Of a DNA stretch of 64,000 nucleotides, positions 17,126 to 25,472 are shown one piece after another; positions within the stretch are counted from its first letter, which is position 1; every line of letters begins with the position of its first letter. The notes beneath the pieces were generated by a model. That model saw nothing but the letters and a program-made list of their open reading frames with translations. It ran no database searches and was not told the DNA's origin. This DNA is from DTFZ01 sp050260375 (GTDB lineage: Bacteria > Bacillota > Clostridia > Christensenellales > SZUA-584). The translations under genes were made by a program, and so were the position numbers. The DNA lies in contig JBLNCA010000039.1 of assembly GCA_050260375.1 (NCBI GenBank), positions 1 to 64,000 on the forward strand, in the 5' to 3' direction.

Positions 17126-18253
17126 ATGGCTAAAACGTACAAGGCAGTAATAATAGGAGCCGCGCATATGCATTCGCTGTATATGGCGTGGGACTTAAGA
17201 GACAACCCGCGGGCGGAATTAATGGGTATAGCGGATACGCCTGCGCTTATTAAGGAGCATCCGGGCAACGCTCCGTTTACGCGCAAATGGAACCTCGATT
17301 ATATTACAAAGCGCGTGGGCGTGCCGTTTTTTGAAGACTACAGGAGGATGCTCGACGAAGTTAAGCCCGACATGGCGTTTGTTACTACCGAGACGCCGCT
17401 GCATACCGAGGTGTTCGAGGAATGCGCGAAGCGCGGCATTGTGGTGAGCGTCGAGAAGCCAATGGCGACAAGCCTCTCCGAAGGGCTTAAGATGTACCGC
17501 ATCGCAAAGAAGACGGGCGCAAAGCTGCTCGTCAACTGGCCGCTCGCGTGGATGCCTTTCATGGAGCAGTTTAAACAGATACTCTCAGAAGGGCGCATAG
17601 GCAACCTGCTTAAAGTAAGGCAGCTTGTAGGCCATCCCGGGCCGCTGGGCAGGGGCGTTAAACACCCGAGGGTGGAAGAGACGTCGGATAAAACCACGCC
17701 TGAGGAAAAAGCGGGCACGTGGTGGCATAATTCCAGCGTCGGCGGGGGCGCGATGCTCGACTTCTGCTGTTACGGAGCCATGTCGTGCAACTGGCTTGTA
17801 GGGCAGAAAGCAACCGCGGTGATGGGAATGCGCTGCAACACGAACAGCCAGTGGGCCGACGCCGACGACAACGCCGCGATGCTAGTGAGCTATCCCGGCT
17901 GTCTTGCGGTGCTGGAAGGCTCGTGGACGGTGCCTGCCGGAATATCGGCTATGGGGCCCGAGCTGTACGGTTCGGAAGGCATGGCGTACTGCGATCTTAC
18001 AAAAGACGGGGTAGTCGTCAAAATAAACGATTTTTACGGGAATCAGACGGCTTTGCCGCCGCTTGAGCCGCTGCCGCATATGCGCAACGTAACGACCGCT
18101 TTGGTGCATCATCTCGACACCGGCGAGCCGCTGCCGAGCTTTCTGGATATCGACGTCAACATCGAAGTGCTTGCGATACTGGACGCCGGCGTAAGGAGCG
18201 CAAACAGCGGCAAACTTGAAGTAATACGCAACATAGCCTGGGAGATAGGCTGA
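17126..18253 (+). CDS. Gfo/Idh/MocA family oxidoreductase
   Basis: This 375-residue member of the same superfamily is clearly divergent from its neighbour. The N-terminus reads KTYKAVIIGAAHMHSLYM, with the glycine loop reduced to IGAAHMH. The EKPMATS motif is near residue 111 and GGGAMLDFCCYGAM replaces the usual GGG.xxDxGxH, so the conserved His position is a Tyr or Cys. Its last base is the first base of the activase gene, so the two are translationally coupled. The unusual active-site segment suggests a different substrate or direction from the enzyme upstream. Confidence 0.85.
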   Translation: MAKTYKAVIIGAAHMHSLYMAWDLRDNPRAELMGIADTPALIKEHPGNAPFTRKWNLDYITKRVGVPFFEDYRRMLDEVKPDMAFVTTETPLHTEVFEECAKRGIVVSVEKPMATSLSEGLKMYRIAKKTGAKLLVNWPLAWMPFMEQFKQILSEGRIGNLLKVRQLVGHPGPLGRGVKHPRVEETSDKTTPEEKAGTWWHNSSVGGGAMLDFCCYGAMSCNWLVGQKATAVMGMRCNTNSQWADADDNAAMLVSYPGCLAVLEGSWTVPAGISAMGPELYGSEGMAYCDLTKDGVVVKINDFYGNQTALPPLEPLPHMRNVTTALVHHLDTGEPLPSFLDIDVNIEVLAILDAGVRSANSGKLEVIRNIAWEIG

Positions 18254-19089
18254 TGGCGGAAAAGACCGGCATTATAGCCGACATACAGCGGTGCTCAATA
18301 CACGACGGGCCGGGGCTGCGCACTACGGTATTTTTTAAAGGGTGCCAGCTTAACTGCGTGTGGTGCCACAACCCGGAAACGATAGCGTTCGAGCCGCAGG
18401 AGCTGTATTATCCCGAAAAGTGCATAGGATGCGGTCAATGCGATAAAGGCTGTTTTTCGGGCGCACGTGCGGTCGCAGGGCGTGAAATGACCGTAGACGA
18501 AATTATGAAGCAGGTCGAGCAGGACAGCCCATATTACGGCGACGACGGCGGCGTGACGATATCGGGCGGCGAACCGCTCTGCCAGAAGGATTTCGCAATA
18601 GCGCTCATTGAGGCGTGCAGAGAAAAGCATATCAATGTGGGCATTGAAAGCAACCTGTGTTTTCCGCCTAACGTGGTAAGGCCGGTGCTCGAAAAAATAG
18701 ACCTGCTGATGGCCGACTTGAAGATATGGGACGCGCAGGAGCACAGGAGATGGACGGGGCAGACTAACGGCCACGTGAAAGAGAACCTCTGGCAGGCTGT
18801 CGAACTGAAGGTTCCGCTGATACTGCGCACGCCGGTAGTGCCCGGCATAAACGACAGCGCCGAGAACATAGAGAGTATAGCCGCGTTTGCCGCCACGCTG
18901 CCTGTGCTTAAGTATTACGAGCTGCTTGCGTATCATCCGTTGGGAGTGGATAAAGCAAGGGCGCTCGGCAAGCAGATGACGAAGTTTGAAACGCCTTCGG
19001 CAGACAAGATGAAAGCGCTCGCGGACATAGCGGCGGAAAAAGGGCTTTGGGTGATGATAAACGGCCGCACCCACAAAAAACCGGCATGA
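18253..19089 (+). CDS. Glycyl-radical enzyme activating protein (radical SAM)
   Basis: This 278-residue radical SAM activase uses S-adenosylmethionine to make the glycyl radical on its partner, which is almost surely the enzyme at 19309. The CX3CX2C cluster is in GCQLNCVWCHNPE (residues 31-43). A ferredoxin-like insert has a single four-Cys set (CIGCGQCDKGC), whereas many activases outside the PFL type have two. TISGGEP is the SAM-binding GGE segment. The ATG overlaps the upstream stop. Beyond the TGA stop the same frame stays open for 28 codons of charged residues (see findings). Confidence 0.92.
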   Translation: MAEKTGIIADIQRCSIHDGPGLRTTVFFKGCQLNCVWCHNPETIAFEPQELYYPEKCIGCGQCDKGCFSGARAVAGREMTVDEIMKQVEQDSPYYGDDGGVTISGGEPLCQKDFAIALIEACREKHINVGIESNLCFPPNVVRPVLEKIDLLMADLKIWDAQEHRRWTGQTNGHVKENLWQAVELKVPLILRTPVVPGINDSAENIESIAAFAATLPVLKYYELLAYHPLGVDKARALGKQMTKFETPSADKMKALADIAAEKGLWVMINGRTHKKPA

Positions 19090-19210
19090 AAAACTAACAG
19101 GCAGAAGGTAAAAAAGAAGGAACATCCTGCTGCGACAGAGGAAGATACGGCGCCAAAACAAAAAGAAAAAAGATAAGAAATCTTCAATAACGGACAGTCA
19201 CGGCAGTTGG

Positions 19211-19236
19211 GGGTTATACCAGTTATATGCTATAAT
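19211..19236 (+). promoter_or_regulatory. Operator and promoter of the glycyl radical enzyme gene
   Basis: GGGTTATACCA (19211-19221) matches the operator in ten of eleven positions and lies where the spacer of a promoter would be, nine bases before a perfect TATAAT (19231-19236). The -35 box is poor (TTGGGG at 19207-19212). Only one operator copy is present here. Confidence 0.6.
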
Positions 19237-19308
19237 CCACAAAACGCATAAGCTAAAGTAAGCGGCGCAATATGCAGTTAAGAATGGGGATTAAGTGAGG
19301 CGAGAAGC

Positions 19309-21462
19309 ATGGAACAGTTGACATTTGAACGACGTATGCAAATGCTTCGGCAAAAAAAGATAGAGCACACACTAAAGAAGCGGGAACAGCAGGGCTATAT
19401 GGACGCCGACGATTACGGCACAGTGCCCGTACCCGATGATTTTTCATTTACTCCAAAACCAAATACGCCCTGGGGCGGAATATACGGAGCCACGGCTTGC
19501 GCCGAAAACTTTGCGGCGCTGCTGGACGCGCACCCGGTATACGTGGACCCTCTCGAAATACTCGCAGGGCGCTGGCGCAAAATGCTCACCGAGTACAGGA
19601 TGATGGGCGGAGTATGGAACGAGAAAGAATACCCTTTCGACCATTTGAAGCCGCTGCATAAAAAATACGATATTATACACGGCATAGGCTCCGATTCGCA
19701 CTGCGCGCCCGACTTTTCAATAGGGTTAAGCCTAGGCTTCGGCGGGCTGCTGGAAAAGGTGCGTAAATACAGGGACATAAACCCGTCGTCAAAGGAGTTT
19801 TACAACGCTGAGGAGACGGTGCTGATCGCGATACAGCGCTTTATTGAGCGGCACGTCGAGGAGATAGAGCGGCTGCTTAATGAAGAGACTCGCCCAGAGC
19901 TGCGCTCTACGCTCGCTATGATGCTCGAAGCGAACCGCAACGTGGTAAGCGCGCCGCCTAAGACGTTCTTGGAAGCGTGCCAGTGGATAGCGTGGTATAA
20001 CATTGTCACGCGCATATACGACAGGGACGGCGCGGGCTGTCAGCTCGACGTTATACTTACGCCGTACTATGAGAAGGACGTCGCCGAAGGAAGGCTAGAC
20101 GACGATCTTGCGCGCTTCATACTCGCCAATCTGCTGCTTGTTGAAACGCATTATTACCAGCTTTCCGGCGTGGACGACGAGGGCCGCGACATGACGTGCA
20201 GGCTTAGCTGGCTTGTACTGGAAGCGGCGCATATGCTCAATTCTTCGGCTAACCTTACCGTTCGCGTACATCCTAATGTAGACGAAGCTTACCTTGAAAA
20301 AGCCGTCGAGTATCTGTTTTTGGACCGCAACGGATGGCCGAGGTTCTGCGGCGACCTTCCGCTCGTAAAAGGCTACATGAAAAACGGCTATGACGAGAAA
20401 ACGGCGCGCAGCCGCATAGCGGTAGGCTGCAACTGGATGGCAGCGCCCGGAGCGGAGTTCCCGATGAACGACTGTATCAAGGTCAACCTTGCCAGGATAT
20501 TCGAAGTGGCCTATTACGACATGATCGAGAATGAGCAGCCCTCGACTGGCGTGCTCAAGGAGTATTTTAAAAAGCATCTGAAAATAGCGGTGGAAACGGT
20601 GGCGGAAGGCGTAAACTTCCACCTTGAGCACCAGCACAAGCAGCTGCCCGAGCTCGTTATCAACCTGATGATGTATGATACGATAGAAAAGGGGCTGGAT
20701 ATAACGCAGTGCCCGAGGCTGGGAACGATTGGCCTTGACGGCGCGGGGCTGGCCGTCGTCGCGGATTCTTTTGCCGCATTGCAGCAGAGGATAGAGAAAG
20801 AGCAGCGGACGACCTGGGAAGAGGTTACGGCTGCGCTTAGAAACGACTTTGAAGGCGTAAACGGCGAAAGGCTGCGGCTGATGATGAAGTCTTCGGAGCG
20901 CTACTGCCAGAGCGGTTCTCTGGGCGACGCCTGGGCAAAATGGATAACGGAAACATTCTCGGATATCGTACACAACCAGCCGATGCCCAAAGGAAGGCGC
21001 TTTGTTCCCGGATGGTTTTCGTGGAGCAACACGATAATACTGGGCAAGACAGTGGGCGCTACGCCCAACGGGCGCAAAGCGGGAACGCCGGTTTCTCACG
21101 GGGCCAACCCTAACCCGGGATTCCGTAAAGACGGCGCCACGACGGCACAGTCAACGGGCATAGCGATGGCGCAGCCGGGCTATGGCAACAGCGCACCGCT
21201 GCAACTCGAGTTTGACCCGAAAATGTCCGCCGAAGAGGGCGGAGTGCAAAGAGTTTTAAAGCTTATTAAGACGCACTTCGAAATGGGGGGCACGCTTATC
21301 AACATTAATGTGCTTGACGCGGATAAGCTGCTTGCGGCGAATAAAAATCCTGACGAATACCCCGACCTCGTTGTGCGCGTAACGGGATTCACGGCATATT
21401 TCGTATCGCTTTCGCCCGAGTTCAGGCAGCTCGTCGTTGACAGGTTCCTGGAAGGTTTCTAA
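19309..21462 (+). CDS. Glycyl radical enzyme, PFL family, with unusual active-site sequence
   Basis: This 717-residue anaerobic enzyme of the pyruvate formate-lyase/diol dehydratase superfamily has its radical glycine as Gly693 in VVRVTGFTAYF, 24 residues from the end. The thiyl cysteine is Cys374 in AVGCNWMAAPG. Diol dehydratases and related eliminases have GCVE, with a Glu acting as base two residues after the Cys, while PFL has two adjacent cysteines. Here it is Cys-Asn-Trp, so neither type fits. GATPNGRKAGTPVSHGANP and NPDEYPDLVVRV are normal family segments. The enzyme is oxygen-sensitive, and its activase is just upstream. Neighbours (Gfo/Idh enzymes, epimerases, sugar importer) point to a sugar-like substrate. 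Confidence 0.92.
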   Translation: MEQLTFERRMQMLRQKKIEHTLKKREQQGYMDADDYGTVPVPDDFSFTPKPNTPWGGIYGATACAENFAALLDAHPVYVDPLEILAGRWRKMLTEYRMMGGVWNEKEYPFDHLKPLHKKYDIIHGIGSDSHCAPDFSIGLSLGFGGLLEKVRKYRDINPSSKEFYNAEETVLIAIQRFIERHVEEIERLLNEETRPELRSTLAMMLEANRNVVSAPPKTFLEACQWIAWYNIVTRIYDRDGAGCQLDVILTPYYEKDVAEGRLDDDLARFILANLLLVETHYYQLSGVDDEGRDMTCRLSWLVLEAAHMLNSSANLTVRVHPNVDEAYLEKAVEYLFLDRNGWPRFCGDLPLVKGYMKNGYDEKTARSRIAVGCNWMAAPGAEFPMNDCIKVNLARIFEVAYYDMIENEQPSTGVLKEYFKKHLKIAVETVAEGVNFHLEHQHKQLPELVINLMMYDTIEKGLDITQCPRLGTIGLDGAGLAVVADSFAALQQRIEKEQRTTWEEVTAALRNDFEGVNGERLRLMMKSSERYCQSGSLGDAWAKWITETFSDIVHNQPMPKGRRFVPGWFSWSNTIILGKTVGATPNGRKAGTPVSHGANPNPGFRKDGATTAQSTGIAMAQPGYGNSAPLQLEFDPKMSAEEGGVQRVLKLIKTHFEMGGTLININVLDADKLLAANKNPDEYPDLVVRVTGFTAYFVSLSPEFRQLVVDRFLEGF

Positions 21463-21574
21463 ACTTTTGACCGGCGAAGAAGGAGTATCCTACTTCTGCG
21501 TACAAAAGGATATGCTACATAGTAAATACGAGAAAAAATAAAAAAACTGCATCAACTGTTGTTGGTTGAAGCAA

Positions 21575-21591
21575 TGGTTATATGATATAAT
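21575..21591 (+). promoter_or_regulatory. Possible promoter with half operator before the importer ATPase
   Basis: TGGTTATA at 21575-21582 is a half operator overlapping the region before a perfect TATAAT (21586-21591). No good -35 box is seen. A leader of about 90 nt would run to the TTG start at 21687. Confidence 0.3.
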
Positions 21592-21686
21592 TTTTTTGTG
21601 TAATGCAAAGGAACAGGCGCGAAAACGTTGACATGTTTTGTTTGCGGGACATGATCGTTTATAAGTAAATGTGGAGGTGACTGATT

Positions 21687-23213
21687 TTGTTTGAAATGCG
21701 TAGAATTGAAAAAAGATTCGACGCAGTCGTAGCTCTCAATGGGGCGTCGCTTAAGGTTAAACCCGGAGAGATAACAGCATTGCTTGGCTCCAACGGCTCG
21801 GGCAAGTCCACTATGGTCAAAATACTTGCCGGACTGGTCAAGCCCAATGCGGGGGAAATATTGTTTGACGGCAAACCCGTGGAAATACATTCAAGCCTGG
21901 ATTCTCACAGGCTTGGCGTTGCCACGGCTTTTCAGGATCTCAGCCTTGCGCCTACGATGAGCGTTATCGACAATATAGTGCTCGGCAACGAGCCGCACGG
22001 CAAGTTTGGCATGATAGACCGCAAAAGGACGGTAAAAGAAGTCAGAGAGCTGCTCGAGCGGTTCAACATCGACTGCGACCTTAACGCATACGTAACGACG
22101 CTCGTTCCGTCTACGCAGAGCCTTATCGAAGTCGCGAAAGCCATATACTTAAAGCCGAGGCTGCTGCTGCTCGACGAGGTTACCGCATCTCTGCATCAAA
22201 ACGAGGTCCCGGTACTTTTCAACATATTAAAAGAGCTTAAAAACGAGGGTGTTGCAATAGTATTCGTTACCCACAGGATAAACGAGGTGTTTGAGCTTTG
22301 CGATAATGTCAATATCATGCGCAGCGGCGAGACGGTCGCCGAGTTCTCAACCAAGGAAATTACGCTTGACGATATCGTTTATAATATGACGGGTAAAAAA
22401 CCGGATACAGAGGTTCGCACCGCCGAATACCGCGAAGACCATACGGGCGAGCCCGTGCTCGAAGTCGAAAGAATGGAGATATTCCCGAAGGTCAAGGATA
22501 TATCGCTCAAAGCCTATAAGGGAGAAATAATAGGTATAGCCGGACTCGAGGGGCAGGGCCAGCCGGAATTCATACGCGCCGTGCTGGGCGATAAACCCAT
22601 CGAAGGCGGCTCTATAAAGTTTAAGGGCAAAGAGGTTAAGTTCAAATCGCCGGCCAAGGCGGTAAGAAAAGGCATGGGCTTTATCTCCGGCGACAGGAAC
22701 AGCGAGGCAGTTTTCCCAGTTCGCAGCGTCGGTGAAAACATATATGTCGGCAAGACGACTAAGGGTCGGCTTTTCAAGTATATAAGCAACAAGGAAATAA
22801 GAAAGTTTTCGCAGTCGGCCATAGACAAATACAACATCAAAGTCGGCGCGATAAAGGACCCCGCGAGCTCGCTTTCGGGCGGCAACCAGCAGAAGCTGGT
22901 AGTCGCGCGGTGGATAGCGATGAATCCGGACCTGCTGTTGCTTGACGACCCGACAAAGGGCGTCGATATACACTCGAGGCACGAGATACACAACATACTT
23001 CGTGAGTGCGCGCGCGAGGGGAATATGACTATCATCTATTCTTCCAGTGAAAACGAGGAGCTGCTGGCTATAGCGGACCGCATATACGTATTCTACGAAG
23101 GCAGGGTAAGCGGAGTGCTTTCCGGCAGCAACAAGACGCTCGAGCGGCTCGTAGCGGCACAAATGGGAATGACAACCTCACAATCATCTGAAACGGAGGA
23201 GGCACTCGCATGA
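21687..23213 (+). CDS. Ribose-type sugar ABC importer ATPase (two fused domains)
   Basis: This 508-residue ATPase of the RbsA/MglA type has two nucleotide-binding domains. The first has Walker A GSNGSGKST and Walker B LLLLDEVTASL, but its signature is degenerate (VPSTQSL). The second has an intact LSGGNQQK signature, a degenerate Walker A and Asp-Asp in place of Asp-Glu (LLLLDDPTKGVD). Only one of the two composite ATP sites therefore looks complete. The TTG start at 21687 is chosen because GGAGGTGA lies six bases before it. It overlaps the first permease by ATGA. It probably serves the lipoprotein at 14528. Confidence 0.88.
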   Translation: MFEMRRIEKRFDAVVALNGASLKVKPGEITALLGSNGSGKSTMVKILAGLVKPNAGEILFDGKPVEIHSSLDSHRLGVATAFQDLSLAPTMSVIDNIVLGNEPHGKFGMIDRKRTVKEVRELLERFNIDCDLNAYVTTLVPSTQSLIEVAKAIYLKPRLLLLDEVTASLHQNEVPVLFNILKELKNEGVAIVFVTHRINEVFELCDNVNIMRSGETVAEFSTKEITLDDIVYNMTGKKPDTEVRTAEYREDHTGEPVLEVERMEIFPKVKDISLKAYKGEIIGIAGLEGQGQPEFIRAVLGDKPIEGGSIKFKGKEVKFKSPAKAVRKGMGFISGDRNSEAVFPVRSVGENIYVGKTTKGRLFKYISNKEIRKFSQSAIDKYNIKVGAIKDPASSLSGGNQQKLVVARWIAMNPDLLLLDDPTKGVDIHSRHEIHNILRECAREGNMTIIYSSSENEELLAIADRIYVFYEGRVSGVLSGSNKTLERLVAAQMGMTTSQSSETEEALA

Positions 23214-24277
23214 ATGATACAGTATTAAAGAAATTTGGACGGTCATTCCACCGTTTCAGGCGTACGCCTGCGTTTACCGGAGCAGTGCTGTTCGTTTTCG
23301 CTGTTGTGCTCAGCATAATAACCCAAGGTTTCGGGAGCTTTTTCAGCTTAACGAGCCTCAATACGATGTTTTCCAAAAACGCTCCGCTGATACTCGTAGC
23401 GATGGGGCAGGGGCTGCTGCTTATATCGGGTACTCTTGATATCTCTATAGGCATACAGCTCGCGCTCGTCAACGTAATAGTGATAATGATGCCTCAGGAG
23501 CTCGGCGTACCAGTGTACGTGGGCTGGTTAGTGGGAATACTCGCAGCCGTGGCGGTATCGGCGGTATGCGGTTTTCTCGTTGCCGTTTTAAGGCTGCCCG
23601 ACTTGCTCGCGAGCTTTTCGCTGATATATATCATCAAGGGCATAAACGTCATGATAATGCCTTCGCCGCAGGGCAAAGTGCCGGAGGAATTATATAAGGC
23701 GTACGATTCGATGATCGGAGGCTTTTTCCCCACGTCGGCGCTTATAATACTGATAGTCTTCCTGCTGTGGGTATATATCAAGAAAACGCGTTTCGGAAAG
23801 CATATATACGCGGTGGGCATAAACCCGCGCAACGCTTTCGCGGCGGGCATTAACCCGACAGCTACCAAAATGAATGCATTTCTCGTTAAGGGCGTAATAG
23901 TCGGTATAGGGGGAATATGCTTAACGCTTATGACCGCTTCGGGCAATCCTCTGCAAGCGGAGGATTACGGCATGCGCTCGCTGGCTGCCTGCATAATAGG
24001 CGGCCTCGGGTTTGGCGGCTGGGGCAGCTTAAGCTGCGCGCTGTTTGGGGCAGGCTTTTTGGTTCTGATACAAAACGCGGCGTTCTTCTTCTTCACAAAA
24101 GTTCTGCCGATGCTGATACCCGGTTTCATTGCATCTTCGTATTGGCAGAATCTTGCGGCGGATATCATAGTATTCCTTGGTCTGCTTATGACCATAGTGA
24201 CGACGAAGGGGCAAAGGGAAGCGTTAAAACAGGTCATTGTAAGACAATTTAAGAGGGGTGAGCGCAATGGCAAATGA
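23210..24277 (+). CDS. Sugar ABC importer permease (RbsC family)
   Basis: This 355-residue integral membrane permease of the BPD_transp_2/ribose type has about ten hydrophobic segments. The inner-membrane contact loop is in GINPRNAFAAGINP, followed by the family-typical turn into the next helix. ATGA overlap with the ATPase gene and CGGAGGAGG before the start show tight coupling. It forms the translocation path together with the next permease, giving a heteromeric channel, whereas ribose systems use two copies of one permease. Confidence 0.9.
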   Translation: MNDTVLKKFGRSFHRFRRTPAFTGAVLFVFAVVLSIITQGFGSFFSLTSLNTMFSKNAPLILVAMGQGLLLISGTLDISIGIQLALVNVIVIMMPQELGVPVYVGWLVGILAAVAVSAVCGFLVAVLRLPDLLASFSLIYIIKGINVMIMPSPQGKVPEELYKAYDSMIGGFFPTSALIILIVFLLWVYIKKTRFGKHIYAVGINPRNAFAAGINPTATKMNAFLVKGVIVGIGGICLTLMTASGNPLQAEDYGMRSLAACIIGGLGFGGWGSLSCALFGAGFLVLIQNAAFFFFTKVLPMLIPGFIASSYWQNLAADIIVFLGLLMTIVTTKGQREALKQVIVRQFKRGERNGK

Positions 24278-25253
24278 AGCTGGTAGAAAAATGACGTTCG
24301 GCGAGCGCGTGGGCGTGTTCATAAAGAGCAGTTCGGCAAGGGCGACGTTTATAATAGCGCTGCTGATGCTGCTTCTGACGTGGGTTTTAAGGCCCACATT
24401 GGATGTTCAAAATACGTTAAGCTCTGTGTTTATACTCACAGTGCTGCTGAGCATCGCTTCGGCCGGGCAAACGTTAGTGCTTGTAGGCGGAGGCATGGAC
24501 TTCACCGTAGGCGCGGTGATGTCGAGTACGGCGATACTCACTACATATATAATGAACGGCCAGGAAGGGCACTTCCTTGAGGTGTTTGTGCTGGCAATGG
24601 GCATAGGGCTGCTGGTCGGGTTTCTTAACGGCATAGTCACCACGAAGATAAACCTGCCGCCTATGATACTGACCATGGCAATAAGCAACGTCGTAACGAG
24701 AATGGAGTATGTGCTTACGGCGGGGCAGCCGGGCGGGTATGCGTCGGACGCTTTCTCAAGCACCATATTCTACAAGGTGTTCGGCTTTATACCGGCAATA
24801 GCGATGTACGCGATAATAATATGGCCGTTGGTATTCTTCCTGCTCAATCGCTCAACGTTCGGCAGACAGCTATTCCTGGTGGGCAACAACCCGAACGCGG
24901 CGAGGCTTAACGGTATAAACGTAAATAAGATAAAGATAGTGTCATACGTAATTTCGGGCGTGCTGTGCGCGTTTGCGGGCATGCTGGGAGCGGCGTATAT
25001 GGAGACGGCGAGATGCCAGATATTCGATAAATATGCGTTCAACTCTCTTATCGCGGTCATAGTGGGCGGTACCGCATTTACCGGAGGCATAGGCACGTAC
25101 GCGGGAAGCATAGCGGGTTCGCTGCTGATGGTCGTTTTGGACAACGCGCTGACGCTGATGAACATGTCTCAGGACACTCAGAACGTTACCCGCGGTATCG
25201 TTATGATACTGCTGCTGATAATCTATAACCGTCAGAAGTCCGTTCGTCAGTAA
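24267..25253 (+). CDS. Sugar ABC importer permease (RbsC family)
   Basis: This second permease (328 residues) of the same importer is again of the ribose/autoinducer-2 type. It has QTLVLVGGGMDFTVGAVMS near the start, as in RbsC, and VGNNPNAARLNGINV in the cytoplasmic loop that meets the ATPase. The ATG at 24267 is preferred because AGAGGGGTGA is correctly spaced before it. It overlaps the previous gene by 11 bases. A palindromic repeat copy follows its stop. Confidence 0.9.
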   Translation: MANEAGRKMTFGERVGVFIKSSSARATFIIALLMLLLTWVLRPTLDVQNTLSSVFILTVLLSIASAGQTLVLVGGGMDFTVGAVMSSTAILTTYIMNGQEGHFLEVFVLAMGIGLLVGFLNGIVTTKINLPPMILTMAISNVVTRMEYVLTAGQPGGYASDAFSSTIFYKVFGFIPAIAMYAIIIWPLVFFLLNRSTFGRQLFLVGNNPNAARLNGINVNKIKIVSYVISGVLCAFAGMLGAAYMETARCQIFDKYAFNSLIAVIVGGTAFTGGIGTYAGSIAGSLLMVVLDNALTLMNMSQDTQNVTRGIVMILLLIIYNRQKSVRQ

Positions 25254-25274
25254 CGGTTAAAAGGCGGAGTTCAT

Positions 25275-25316
25275 ACGGTGTCCCCAGCAAGACGTAAGGC
25301 TTGATGGGGTGTAAAC
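25275..25316 (+). repeat. Dispersed palindromic repeat copy
   Basis: ACGGTGTCCCCAGCAAG, a short loop and CTTGATGGGGTGTAAAC form one unit of the family, just after the permease operon. Confidence 0.8.
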
Positions 25317-25472
25317 AGATTAATAATACTTTTCAATAAAGCTTTAACCCAAGCAAAAGACCCGTCCTTAATATGGGCGGGTTGCTTTTTGCCGGCAGTA
25401 GAGTCGGAACAAGCAACAAAATACCACCGCAAATAAAGGCTTTTTTAGCTAAGAAACAGGGGTGCTTATATT

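Noticed and set aside
20095..21099. Minus-strand frame of 334 codons inside the glycyl radical enzyme gene
   Set aside because: It is the complement of a conserved coding region with no start signals or recognisable domain.
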